A DNA stretch of 64,000 nucleotides. It comes from Protonemura montana (taxonomy: Eukaryota > Arthropoda > Insecta > Plecoptera > Nemouridae). The translations under genes were made by a program, and so were the position numbers. Below, in pieces: positions 14,965-28,800 of this stretch. The notes under the pieces are model-generated. The model had not been told where the DNA came from and did no database searches. It saw only the letters and a list, made by a program, of their open reading frames with translations. The stretch spans positions 5,496,001 through 5,560,000 of the forward strand of contig OX387610.1 of NCBI GenBank assembly GCA_947568835.1. Reading direction: 5' to 3'. The first letter of the stretch is position 1. Every line of letters begins with the position of its first letter.

Positions 14965-16711
14965 GTAAAGTGGACAAATTAATTGATTGTGTGCTAATCA
15001 GTCAAGACGGACTGTAAACGTGGGTGACAAAACGTAAATTTATACCTACAACACATGGTTTTAATATGCACGATATGTCTAATCACAAACCGATTAATTT
15101 CGAAGGGTAAACGCAACGAATTTTCGTGCTGCGGTATTTGTTTTATTAGAAACACCAATTTAAAAGCCACCTAGATCCATTTTTGCCATAACAGCTACTT
15201 CAGCCTAATTCATTCTGAGGGCTTTGGAATTTGTGGTATTTGTTTATAACAAATTTAAAAAAAAAAGATAGATTTTAAGTAGGTACTTTTAACAGAAATA
15301 TGCGTTAGTTACGTTTAAAGAAACCTAATCTCTTACGTAATTGCGTGACAAATAACTCAAACAGTGACGATATCAGTTTCATTTTCATCTGAAAATTTCG
15401 ATACCATTAAATTTATGACATCAGTAATCTAATAAAATAATTCGTGATGTATTTTTTCAGTTGAATGTGTTCGTCGTCGATATACCTAGTATCATTTCAA
15501 TTAATTTGCATTTTCATTTCGACAAAAATGACTTCTGAAGTTGGCATGTGACGTAGGTACTAATTGATAAGATGTGTAATAATCATCAGTGACAATTAGT
15601 TTATATCTGACCATGAGAGCGCAATAAATTTTATTATATCACGTGCAACACGCACGTGCAAACGAATGTTCAAGGGGGGTGGGGGAGTTCAAAATTGGCC
15701 CTCGATGGTCATCTGGAATTATTATTCCAATAGTTTTACCTGCTTTTGTTGGAGAGTCTCTCGGGAAAAATATATCGATGCACGTGAAACAGCTGCGATG
15801 CCTGCGTAACCATTTGTTATTGGAGGTTTACGTTATTTAATAAGTAATTCAAAAGATAATTATACAAAGAAAGTGGGTATTGTTTTGTGAAGTATTTGGT
15901 AGGGAGGGTGTCCTTTCCCAGTTACTCGCCGCTGAGTTGAAACTGAAAGATTTAGCCTTGCTCGTGATGAAGCAAATGGCCAGGATCAAAGATGGTACAT
16001 TTTCAAAAGGTTATGCAAGAGTGCAACGGGCATATTTTAAGCGGCTATAGGGTCAGGGCGGGGGTGGTGTGAGGAAACACACATGTTTTAGAGGTTTTAG
16101 CCTTGGTTGTCGAATTGTGCCGTCAAGGCCAGTACATGTGACCCGATTGTCTATGGTGGTTGTGTTTTAAGTTTTAGTTTGGATTTTCAATGGTTCGTGG
16201 TATTAGCCAAAAGTATTGCAGAAAGACATTCACCAATATGGTGCTGTTACCTTATGGTTACGTTAAAAGGTTTCATTCCAGTCTTACCTATTTTTTTAAC
16301 CATTGTTTGCTGTTTGTGTTTAACCCTTTTTCGTAGACCTTTGACCCCCTGTGTAATATGATGAACATGTGTTGGATAAGCATAGATATTCATGGTCATA
16401 CCTTGTGTATGAATAAACTGGAAAATTAATGGCATTTCTTTTCAACTTGTACCCATTAAATGGACTTTTATAGCAAAAAAAGATCGTTACCAGGTACCAC
16501 TACCTATTAAATGTCAATTGTGACGTCATATTATACTCGTTTGCGTTCAACAAACACATTCGATAAGCATGAGTCTCAAGAATGTAATAACTAAAATAGC
16601 ATTCATATTCCGTACTGCTTTATTGACGACGTCATGTCTTTCATTGCTATCCTTGCCTCGCACAAACTGCCGGGGAACTGCGTTGACGTTTTCTCTCCTC
16701 TCTTTCGAGCA
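14965..16711. other. intergenic or 5' intron of the ABCA gene
   Basis: No convincing exon. It ends in a strong acceptor (TTTTCTCTCCTCTCTTTCGAGCAG), which shows that the region is spliced out of a transcript entering the first ABCA coding exon. Confidence 0.5.
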
Positions 16712-16739
16712 GATCTAAGCGCAGCTTGCTCGCTGCGTC
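16712..16739 (+). promoter_or_regulatory. ABCA 5' leader segment after splice acceptor
   Basis: A long pyrimidine tract followed by GAGCAG precedes this 28-base leader. The ATG context is GCGTCATGG (G at +4). Confidence 0.6.
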
Positions 16740-19700
16740 ATGGCTCGCGGCTGGACAAAGTTCGGCTTGCTGCTCTGGAAGAATTGGGTGCTGCAGAAAC
16801 GGCATGTCGTGCAAACCTCCGTCGAGGTACGTATGGAACGTGATGTTGGATTATGCGAATCAGAAATGTTATGAAAATATTATATTACGATGTAATATTA
16901 GTATTTTGTTGTATTTTAACTAAGGATAAGCTATTACTACCACAATCCATTTAAATATTTTTCACTCTTTTACATATTTTTTAAATAGTTTCAGCAATTA
17001 TCTTTTAAAATATTTCACTGTTGTCGCTTCCCTGATTATTGAAGAACCTACTCAATCATATTGCTTCAAACCATTTGTCAATATTTAGTAATTATTTCCC
17101 TGACCTTATAAATAAATAATCTTTATTGCATGTGTCAAATCTAATTTTTATAATAATGCTCACCTTATCAATTTGTGATAATACCATTAATATTATTAAG
17201 CTCATACAGATATGGTATACCTGCCTGCATCTTAGCAATAAATAAATCTGAAATCTGAAAAACTAGTTGAATCTGTATTGAACAAGTTAAGTAATAGTGT
17301 AATTTTGCACTTGGTAAAAAAATTAAATTAATTATTCTTATCATAGACAATGCATGTTTTGTAGCTGTAACTGCTACTTCAGTGCTTTATCCTCAAAGAT
17401 AAATTAATTACTTCCATAAATTGCTAGCTAGTTACAAGCGCAAGCCATGTAAGGAAAATGCCCGGTTCTTATAACTCCATCCAAACATCATTTTTCAATG
17501 CAATTTCCTCTGATGGTAGGTACTCGTGCCGGTGCTGTTGTCTTGCCTGCTTGTGCTGATTCGATCGCTGGTCGACCCCGAAGTGTTCCCTGAACCAACT
17601 ACATACAGCTCGTTCCCTCCAAATCTGATTCCAACAGGGATGGAGCTGCCGGTGCAGCTGCAAAAGTATGCTCGAAGAACGATTTATGGATATTTCTTGG
17701 AGCTGATGATGGAAGTTGTACTGATTTTGTTGTTTGATCTAATTTGAGAGGTTTTTGCTTGTATGACTTGAAAAAAGTACTTTATAACTGAAAAGTGTGA
17801 TAACGATGTAAAAAAAGTCCTTTCAGGCTTTCGAATCTCTCTACCAGAGTAACACCAGTTGGTACTTACCTACAACATTAATAAAAAATCAAATAATTAG
17901 CAAAAAATTACAAATTTCCCACCAAGGCAATAAACCATATTTTATCGTTTTTTTTTCGGATTTTTGCCGTGCTTGTTTTGAACTTAATTAACATTTGTCA
18001 TTTCTGTTTTGCCGCATCAATATTTATAAAATTTTTTGCATGTTTTTCCTCGTTTTCTACATCTAAGTGCCAAAAAAAGTTTCATTCCCATTTGTTTTGT
18101 TGCAGCTGGTCGATTGTATGGTCTCCACAAGGAAGCCCCCAGCTGGAAGCCATCATGATGGAAGTCGGTGCCACTATGCAAATGAAAAGTAAGATTCGCT
18201 GTGCTAGTCTTTCTTTCTTGCAAATCCACTTTTTCATTAACCAAGTAAATTGATGCTGAAAATTCAACAATGAGCTAAAACCTCGGAAAATGAGAAAACT
18301 TTTTGAAACTTGGCATCTAGGGTCTAGAGATGTTGATAGTGAATCTTAAGATTTGATAAAAGTTAAAAAAGATATGCAAATGCCTTAATTAAAGCACTTC
18401 CTGTTGGATAGTGGAATTTTTTTTTTACAAAATGTCCTGTATTCACACATGAGGTAAGGTAATAATTGACTTGCAGAATTTTACCAAGGTACAATTTTGT
18501 TCATTAATGAAATAATGTTAAGTGACTGCAATGAACTGTCCAGTATTCTTATGTGTACTTAAAGCTGGACTTCAAAGGAGAAAATCTTGTGAAACCATTG
18601 GATTCCTTACAAGAGATCTTAATTAAATTTCTTAAATGTCTCTTGTAAAATTAGTATTATGCAAATTTGGTGTCAAGAAGCTGGATATTTATTGTGGTGA
18701 AGAAGGAAAGAGAAAGGGGACACAACTTACTGGAGAAGACAATTGGTGTAGCATGGTGCACTTGTTGGGTAATTTCAGGAATTCCCGAGAATTTTATCGT
18801 TTTGTCGGTTGGCCATTGTTACTATTCGAGATGTTAAACGAACTATTTTCAAATTTCTAATACACATCTCACAAATAAATCACAAATAAATAAATAAATA
18901 AATCTTCTCCTACCAACAGCTGAAGGTTTCGCTTCCAAGCAAGATCTCAATGACTACATGACTTCGTCGTATGGTCCCACCATCATGTCGACAACTCTTG
19001 CCGGAGTCATCTTCGACGACGAAGACACCATTCTTGCCGATTTCAGCAAACTCCCGCAAAACATGACGGCAACTTTGAGGTTTCCCGGAGAGTCCCGGTT
19101 TAGTCCGTCGACTTTATCTGGAGGATTCAATCTGACCGAGTCGCCGTCGCAGATTTACAGCTGGACTACGCAGTTTTTATTCCCGTTGTTTCCAAATATT
19201 GGACCGCGACAAAGGAATTACACTTTCGGAGGATATTCGCCAGGTACATATACCCTCGAGTCATTTTGTTTTGTAATGGTCACAAGAACAACTTCCCGTT
19301 TTTGATCTAGTTTCGATTCCAGTTACTCAACCAGAATCCCTCCATTTGTATGCCTACCTCAACGGTAGGAATAAGATTTCATTCCAACATTGATTCAATG
19401 GCACCGAAAGCAGAGAGAAATCTCAGATGAAGTATTAACTGATGTTGCAAGACTGTTTGGTTTCTCTGGCATTTCCTCACAGGAGCTCAACCCATGGTTT
19501 ATATCAGCTAAGATGTTAGCTTTTCTAGGATAATATATCAATCATATCATATATCATGATATGATATATCATATATATGATCATATATATACATTAGATA
19601 TCTTATGATATCATAACATATCACATGTCACTGTCATTTATCATCATATTATAAATCACATCACAAAACATTGCCATATCAAACCATACGTAATCTGAAA

Positions 19701-22700
19701 TAATTTCGACATCTAGGTTACTGGCCCGAGCAGTTCCTTGCGCTGCAAGAGTCGATCTCCAGAGAGCTGATCAAACACCTGACAGACAACAAGGCCGTAC
19801 TTCCTGAAGTGTTGCTCCAACGTTTCCCTTATCCTGCGTACCTCTCCGATCCGATCCTGCAGGCACTCGAAGCGTTCATGCCGGTCATCATCATGCTCAG
19901 CTTTGTCTATACATGTATCAGCACAGTCAAGGTCATCACAACAGAGAAGGAACGGCAGCTGAAGGTGAGCGGATTAAAAAACAATTTACCTAGCACTCGG
20001 ATTTCAATAAAAAATGCAACTTATGACGTATTCAACTGGCTACCCCGGTGTACCTCAGGTGTGCACCGGAAGCGATTTTCACGTGTTCGACTGGGCATGT
20101 AACTCAGCCGCAGTGCAACTTTCACGTGTTCGACTGGGCATGTAACTCAGCCGCAGTGCAACTTTCACGTGTTCGACTGGGCATGTAACTCTGCCCCAGT
20201 GCAACTTTCACGTGTTCGACTTGGCATGTAACTCAGCCGCAGTGCAACTTTCACGTGTTCGACTGGGCATGTAACTCAGCCGCAGTGCAACTTTCACGTG
20301 TTCGACTGGGCATGTAACTCTGCCCCAGTGCAACTTTCACGTGTTCGACTGGGCATGTGACTCTGTCCCAGTGCAACTTTCACGTGTTCGACTGGGCATG
20401 TAACTCAGCCGCAGTGCAACTTTCACGTGTTCGACTGGGCATGTAACTCAGCCGCAGTGCAACTTTCACGTGTTCGACTGGGCATGTAACTCTGCCCCAG
20501 TGCAACTTTCACGTGTTCGACTGGGCATGTGACTCTGTCCCAGTGCAACTTTCACGTGTTCGACTGGGCATGTAACTCAGCCGCAGTGCAACTTTCACGT
20601 GTTCGACTGGGCATGTAACTCAGCTGCAGTGCAACTTTCACGTGTTTGACTGGGCATGTAACTCAGCCGCAGTGCAACTTTCACGTGTTCGACTGGGCAT
20701 GTGACTCTGCCCCAGTGCAACTTTCACGTGTTCGACTGGGCATGTGACTCTGCCCCAGTGTAACTTTCACATGTTCGACTGGGCATGTGACTCTGCCCCA
20801 GTGCAACTTTCACGTGTTCGACTGGGCATGTGACTCTGCCCCAGTGCAACTTTCACGTGTTCGACTGGTCATGTGACTCTGCCCCAGTGCAACTTTCACG
20901 TGTTCGACTGGGCATGTGACTCTGCCCCAGTGCAACTTTCACGTGTTCGACTGGGCATGTGACTCTGCCCCAGTGCAACTTTCACGTGTTCGACTGGGCA
21001 TGTGACTCTGCCCCAGTGCAACTTTCACGTGTTTGACTGGGCATGTGAACCTGTCCCAGTGCAACTTTCACGTGTTCGACTGGACATGTGACTCTGCCCC
21101 AGTGCAACTTTCACGTGTTCAACTGGGCATGTGACTCTAAAACAAATATTTGTAAATGTTTAAATATTTTTTTGAAGTACCAACATTTTTAATGTGCGTG
21201 GACTTATTGTTTTTCAGGAAGCGATGAAGATAATGGGGCTGCCCAACTGGCTTCACTGGCTTGCTTGGTTCATCAAGACGCTTGCCTTCCTCATCATCTC
21301 GGTGGTGCTCATCACAATCCTCCTCAAGGTGCCCTGGTACCCAGGAGCCGACTACTCTGTGTTCACCAACTCCGACGGCACTCTTGTGTTCGTTTTCCTG
21401 TTGCTCTACATTTTGGCCAGCATCACATACTGCTTCATGATTTCCGTTTTCTTCTCCAAGGGTAAGTATTGTGCTGGCATAATTGTGTAGGGATCTAATT
21501 TTCAGATTTTGTTTGGTGTAATCATTGAGTTAGTAGGTAGGTTCAGCCAGATGGCCACTGTTTAATTAAGGTTGAAATTGCAGGTAACACGTAGTCATGG
21601 TAGGTCCTACCCATAGGAAAATGACACCAACCTTTTTAACAAACCTCTAAAATGAAATAATTACGACTCAAAGTATTGGTACATGTTTATCAATTGTTTA
21701 AATTAGCAATGGTAACTCTAAACCATTGCTAATCTAATTGATCTAATTGATCTAATTGATTGTAAACCAGCCTCAAATGCAAGTAATCTGTAAGAAATAA
21801 TGAAAATGAATGAACAATATGGACAGTTTTCTAAACGATTCAACACCAAACTTCTATGATAGCCTGTGTGACGAATGTTTGTCTTTTGTCACCCAGCCAA
21901 CACCGCTGCGACTGTGGCCGGTCTGATCTGGTTCCTGTCGTACGCGCCGTACAACTTCATGTACCCGTTCTACGCATCGATTCCAACGGGGAACAAGGTT
22001 GCAGCTTGTCTGCTCAGCAACACTGCAATGGCTTACGGCTTTCAGGTACCAAAATGCGGCAAAAACAATTTTAATCGGATTGGTCCAAGCTCTCATTGCT
22101 AGTGGACGACTAGCTTAATTTGCTGTAGCTTCATTCAGTTTTATTTATTTATAACATTTTCAATGGCAGCAGAAATAGCAAATATAGTTACAATTGATTG
22201 TGACAGTTTGCTCAAAAAGCTTGTGGTTATAATTTTAAATGCAAGAAGGTAAAGTGAATTCCTTAAATGCACGAAGGAAGGAAACTAAACATACCAAGGT
22301 AGAAATGGCAGATCCTGACTGATGGATTGAGGTATTAAGACATTGACGCTAAAATTGTATTCTACGTTATTGTGATCAGCCTATACCTCCGTAAGTTACT
22401 TTTCCTTATTTCCAATTCCCCAATTCGTTTAACAGCCTTTTGGCACTCTTCATCATTTAATTATATTTTTCCACAATGGTCAATTTTAATTGTATTCTCA
22501 TAAGTAAATTCTCATTTGCAATTTTCGATACACTTAAAAAATGAAACCAGCGGTCATCTAGTTTTCTGCGGACAGTCTGAATGTAAAATTTAGAAACTCT
22601 TCAAGGAAAATAACGATTTGGTGATTACAGCTGTTGATTCTTGATCTTCTTGTGGCAGATCATGATCATGAACGAAGGTACTAGCGAGGGCAGTCAGTGG

Positions 22701-22865
22701 AGCAACGTTTGGGAGGCGGTTTCACCTAACGACGACTTCTACCTCGGTTACGTGTTGGTCATGCTGGTGATCGACACCATTCTCTACTGGCTCATCGCGC
22801 TCTACGTCGAGGCTGTTTTCCCCGGGGACTTTGGTGTGCCGCAGCCGTGGAACTACTTTGCTAAG
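16740..22865 (+). CDS. ABCA exons 1-8: first transmembrane domain
   Basis: Exons 16740-16826, 17520-17665, 18106-18188, 18920-19243, 19717-19964, 21218-21461, 21897-22045 and 22659-22865 encode residues 1-496. The first helix is [13 protein letters not shown]. The extracellular loop includes the potential glycosylation site NMT. The loop ends in [13 protein letters not shown] and is followed by [17 protein letters not shown] and EAMKIMGL, a hallmark ABCA block split by intron 5. Exons 6-8 hold the remaining helices, and exon 8 ends with the [14 protein letters not shown] segment that precedes NBD1. The E-box minisatellite is in intron 5. Confidence 0.95.
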
Positions 22866-25800
22866 GTTGGTACTCAATGGAACAGAATGTATCCATTGTA
22901 AATGCCCTTATACTTTGTATAATCACAGCCTTGGAAATGTTTGACTTATGTTAGCATTTATTAGAGCAGAATGCTTACCTGCTGACTTAGTACAAGCTTA
23001 ATACTTAGACTTAGTAGTAGTTAGAGAGAAAACTTTAATGACAAGTTATCTGCAGATTAATTGAGGCCGACGCCATTAAACCAGTGCCGCATGGCCAGAT
23101 GTCAAAACAGTGCGTAGTTAAACACCACAAATAAATAAAATGAATCAAGATGGCAACGTTTGGTAACAGAAGACGAATACAGATGACGCTTGTAGCCGTC
23201 CTTTTTAACAAACCTCTACAATTAAATCATTACTTATTAAAATATCGTTACGTGTATTTTACAAAAACTATTTGAACTGGGTTTTGTAAAAACTAGTGCT
23301 AAGGTAAGATAAAGTAGACCTGAGTCTTTAACCCAGTATATTCATGTGTTAATCAATTGTAGAGGTGAACATTTATAAAGATCATTTAAGTGTTATCAGT
23401 TTTAAATACAAGTAATCTGCAAAAAATAATGACATGAAATTTCGTACGACGGTGACTCTACTCAACAGAGTCTTGCAGCATCCATCATTTTTTTCGGTGA
23501 AGTAGTCATTTGGTGGCCATCATATACGCAGAAACTTAAGCATTAGTGTTTTGTTCTTAACCTAACCTACACACTCAACAGTACTAGCAAGCTGTCTCAT
23601 ACTAACTGTTGATTTTTTTGAAAATTTTTAAATTTCTCACAAACCCGGTGTTTTGCGCCTGTGCAGAAATCGTTCTGGCTTGGCGAGGGTGACGGCGATA
23701 GAAACGAGATGGCCCCGACATTGCAGCGGGAAGGGGACGAACCTGAGCCCAAGGACCTTAAAGCCGGCGTGCAGATCAGACACCTCACGAAGACCTACGG
23801 CAAGAAGACAGCAGTCCAGGACCTCAATCTCAACATGTACGAGGGGCAAATCACAGTCCTGCTAGGTGAGATGCTAGACGATATCAAATTGTCGGACGGC
23901 TAAGATTTTTGCCTTCGTTGCTTTCGGACATCAAGTGGCAGAGACAAATATTTTTTTGAGAGCCGTCAGTTAGGTGATATTTATAGGGTGATATTTTAAA
24001 TCGTAATAATTGTATAGGGTGCCAAGCGGCTTGTTATTAGTTGCGTCAAAGAAAGAAAGAGAGCTTACTGGAAAAGCAACTTATCAAAGAAGAAAATTGG
24101 CATCACGCAGTGCATCTGTCTAGAAATTTCTTGAATTCCTAAGAATTCAGAAGTTTCAGCAAAAACATCTCTAACAATGTCAAATTCGGCACGCCGAAAT
24201 CTTACAATTCTCAGAAATTTTAGACATATTTTGACAAGTGCACCATGCTCCGCCAATTTTCTTCTCAAGTAAATTGCGCTCCCACAAAAAATATCCAGTC
24301 TCATGGCACCCTATTCTTATTACTAACTTTAAACCGTTTTAGTATTAGAAACACTAATAACCTCTCATTTAACATCTCGTTTCGAGACGTTATTAGTGTT
24401 TCTAATAATAAAGTACTTAAAGCATTGCAAGTAATTACAATTTAAACCAGATTTTACAACTGTAAACCTAATGGTAAAAGTCGAAACGCTTTTAACGTCT
24501 GATCGGAATCCAGGTCACAATGGCGCGGGAAAGACGACCACCATGTCAATGTTGACCGGCATGATAACGCCAAGCGGCGGCAGCGCAGTAGTCAGCGGCT
24601 ACGACATCAGAACCAACATGCAAGCCGTTCGCGACAGCCTCGGGCTTTGTCCTCAGCACAACGTACTCTTCGAAGAGATGACCGTACGAGAGCATCTCTA
24701 CTTCTTTGGCAAGGTACTAAATGTAGAGATAATCTAGTAAGAAAACATTATGTATACCAATACTAGCACAAATCACAACTACTGGCCATGATGATGACTT
24801 GAGAATACTAGAAAAAAAAAAAAAAAAATCATTAATTTCAATATGACTGATTTTTGTATTTTATTGTTGAGTGCAAGAATTTCATGATGTTACATTTTTC
24901 TCCCCATAATAGGGAAATCTCTTTAAATTTTAAACAATTAATTTTTTTTTTGTGAAAAATAATGAACACGTATTTTTATGTTTTCTTCTAAATCCAATTT
25001 GAATCAAATATACCTGTTTAAAATGTTTGCGTTTCAATCTCGTAGGAAAACGAGGGTCGCCATTTTTTCTGACGTATAGTGATATCTGACGTCAAAAAAC
25101 GTTAAGAAACAGTAGCGAACGCAAAGGAGACCCAAAATGACGTCAGAAGAGAATTTCTGACGTCACAGCCCATTTTCTTCCCGCCACGAGAATTTATATT
25201 TTAGCCATTCTTAAAACAAGTATAAATAGAAAAGTTATGATCGGATTAAAAAAAGAAAAAATACGTCAGATTTTATTTTAAACGCGTATTTGAACACAAT
25301 GATAATAATTAAATAATAATCTTAAGGAGATTTCCATATTTTATCATTTTTCAACAGATCAGCTTTCCCCCTATACAAAGTATTGGGTAAAAGTTACAAA
25401 ACTTCAGAAAAAAATTGTTATTTTTTCTTAGCACTCATAACCCCAGTTTTAAAATGGTTTTCTTGAATGCCAGCTTTGGTTTTTTCCGCAGGTGACTCCT
25501 AAATTTCAGTTGTGTAACGGCTATATGTTCTGTGTTTCAGCTGAAAGGATTGGACGGACAAGCTCTGGAAGATGAGATCATGAAGTATATCAAACTGATG
25601 GAGCTGTTGCCCAAGGAGAACAAGCAGTCGTGCACGCTCTCCGGTGGAATGCAGAGGAAGCTGGCTGCGTGTGTCGCTCTCTGTGGCAACTCTAAGGTAA
25701 AACAAGGCTAACCGTTACGCCACTGTCGTGTCTAGAAATAAAAACCGCCCGAAACGGAGCTAAACCGTTGAAAGCATGGACATTATCCTACCACTCTGCT

Positions 25801-28800
25801 TTACCAAGCATTCAATGTCTACATATAACTATCGTTCCTTGATTCTGATTCATTAACTGATGAGGTGTGATATCTTGAATTCCATTTTGATATTTGATTA
25901 AAAAATGCCAAATTACAGTTCAAGTTCTGGTTTCATGAAACATTTCGATTCGTACAGGTTCCGATTTAGCCTTGTCCCTTATTGAACCTTTTATTTTTAA
26001 ACCAGTAAAACAACCAATTTTCCCCACGTTTCTCAAATGAATCCTGCTACTTTATCAAGGGTTACTTCATCATTTATAAAGCTGCTTTCACCCTAGATGA
26101 AGAAACAGGCATAAGTTACAAAACATCAGGAAGATTAGTTGTTGTACTTAGCATTAAAAAACCTAGTTTAAAATAAATATTTTTCAAAACTAATGCTATG
26201 GATAGATAAAGTAGACATCTGAAAACCATAATAAGGTTCCTGGTTCTTATTCTTTTTTAATGTACGTTAATGATATTCCTATATTAGCTTTGTAGCCTCT
26301 AGTAAACGTAATAATAACGCACGCAGGTGGTACTTTTCGATGAGCCAACGTCAGGCATGGACCCCACTGCACGACGAGCGCTGTGGGACTTGCTGCAACT
26401 GGAGAAAAAAGGCCGCACAGTGCTGCTCTCCACCCACTTCATGGACGAGGCCGATTTACTAGGAGACCGAATCGCTATCATGGCTGGAGGGAAACTGCAG
26501 TGTGTGGGATCTTCTTTCTTCCTTAAGAAGAAGTATGGTGAGTAATGGAGATTCTTTATTATATTTGGAGTTATTATGGGTTCTAGACTAATATCTACTT
26601 ATCTAACCTTACCAATAGTTTTGAAAAAACAAACTTAAAGGAGCAATTACCCTTAAAAATTTATTTTTATCATAGATTTGTAGCTGCAGTATGAATTGAA
26701 AATTAACCATTTAAAAGAATTTTCTGAAAATATGGATTTGCAATAATTTATCTAAGATTTCTGGCTTTTCGCGCGGCGCGATCTGCGAGCTGAGTACGAT
26801 TCTCTTGTTGAATACTGTCTTTCCCTACGGGCGCTCCGTTGGCCGGCAGCGGCCAAAGTCTATCCCCTTCCTACCGATTCTTCCTTCCGAGCGCTGTCGC
26901 TCACGCTACGGCTCGGCCCCGGCACGCTCAGAGCTGTACTGCACGAAAATATTCAATATGCTAATTACATACCTGCGGTAATTCACTTACCGTGGCTAAA
27001 CGAATAATCGTATCATAAAGCCAAATTATTTCAACACAGAGGAAGAATGGAAGACTATGCTCAAATTATTTGAATTTTATCTGAAGAGAGATTTGTTTAG
27101 GTGCTAGGGGTCGAAAAAGCACTATAGGTTATTTCTTACTGGAGTTTGTTTTCCAAGCACCCAAGCCGAAAAACGCGGACTTTGGCAATTTCTGCACGGA
27201 CAGCCGTGGACACATGAGGTTTTTTTATAGTCCAAATGCCATTATTAAATCTTCCTAATCAATTATTAAAGTTATAATTTAAGGGTAAAGACGCATTTAA
27301 AAACTATAATTTTGAACGATTTTGAAACAACTAATTTCCCCAATGTTTTGCATCCTATTCTTGTTACTTCATCAGGGGTCAAAGCAGTTGTATGAATGAT
27401 GAATAATCCCTTGTATGAATGAACAGGCGTAACTAAATTGGGAACGTCTGGAATCAGTAGTTTTACTTAGCATTCAAAAATTGAGTTTTTTAATGAAGTT
27501 TTTCAAGCAAAGTACCTACAACAAGTAGTTCCGCTGTTCCTCTGTTCCCCGCAAAGGGATTAATAAATTTATGTAATGCATATATATATATAAATATATT
27601 TTTTGAATATCCATTTATTCATCTATATACAGATATACAGGTTGAAAATCCATTTTATTGGCCTATTTCATAAAAATTCTGTTTGCAATACTTTAAAAAA
27701 ATAATAATTAAAAAAAAAAAATTAAATTACAAAATAAAAAAATTTCAGGTGAGGGCTACAGACTGGTGATTGTCAAGGGAGACAACTGCAACATCTCTGG
27801 AGTGACTTCTTTACTCCGCGAGTTCGTTCCCAATCTCAACGTCAGCCAGAACATCGGTACAGAGCTGTCATACCTTCTTCGTGAGGAGCTCAGCGATGTC
27901 TTCGAACCGATGTTCCAGCGGCTCGAAACCCAGAAGGACAGCCTCGACGTGCTCAGTTACGGAATGTCTGTTACCACTATGGAAGAGGTCTTCATGAAGT
28001 GAGTTCAAATGATAATTCATTTGTAGTGCGTTCTTTTAAATTGAGATTTACAGAGAAATCTTATGAATCGGATAGGATTTCTCGAGTTTTTGAGTTGATG
28101 GACGATAACTTCTTACCAGATATTACTTAAAATTTGACCACAAGTACAAGTGCTGAGACATCTGGCAATTGACAAAGGAATCTACTTTTAATTATACATG
28201 GTTTGCAATATAACTATACTACACAAATATATTTATGAAACTAGTAGTTTCTTGATGCCAGGTACCAATTTTTGTCAATTTTATAAATAAACCGATTTCC
28301 GAATGCAAATGTGAAACATACCCACAACCTCTGTTAAAAGAAAATTATGCCATTACTAGTTACGGCTCTAAGGTTACGACTTTTATGTCAGGTAAATTAT
28401 CAATAAAATTACGTTTCAATTTCTATGAAACAATCAAGAATCAAAAACTCAGCTTTGTGATAAATTTTGAGATAAATGCGATCTTTATTTGGTGCTATAC
28501 TGATGCTAAGTTAAATTGTTCAGCTGTACATTTTTGAACTGTTGGCTGGTTACTACCAACCAGTGTTTTAAAATAATCTGTACTGTAACAAATGTTCTTC
28601 TTGGAAGAGTGGCCGAAAAATCATCAGTGTTACCGTGGGCTTTCGAGAAGTGAGTTTTCTGTCGACGTACTTGCACCATCACAATTCAGTCACTTTTTTT
28701 TAGTAGTTGAAGTTAATTCCACTTTCAAAATCAAAATCTCACAAACGCACGCAAGTTTTATCGCAATCTAACTTGGGTATTTATTAGGAATATGTTGATT

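Noticed and set aside
15643-16361. Plus-strand ORFs of 65 and 84 codons before ABCA
   Set aside because: No conserved motif, no consistent splice sites, ordinary composition for A/T-rich intergenic DNA.
20057-21138. CRISPR-like array
   Set aside because: Units are contiguous without unique spacers, in a eukaryotic intron: a minisatellite.
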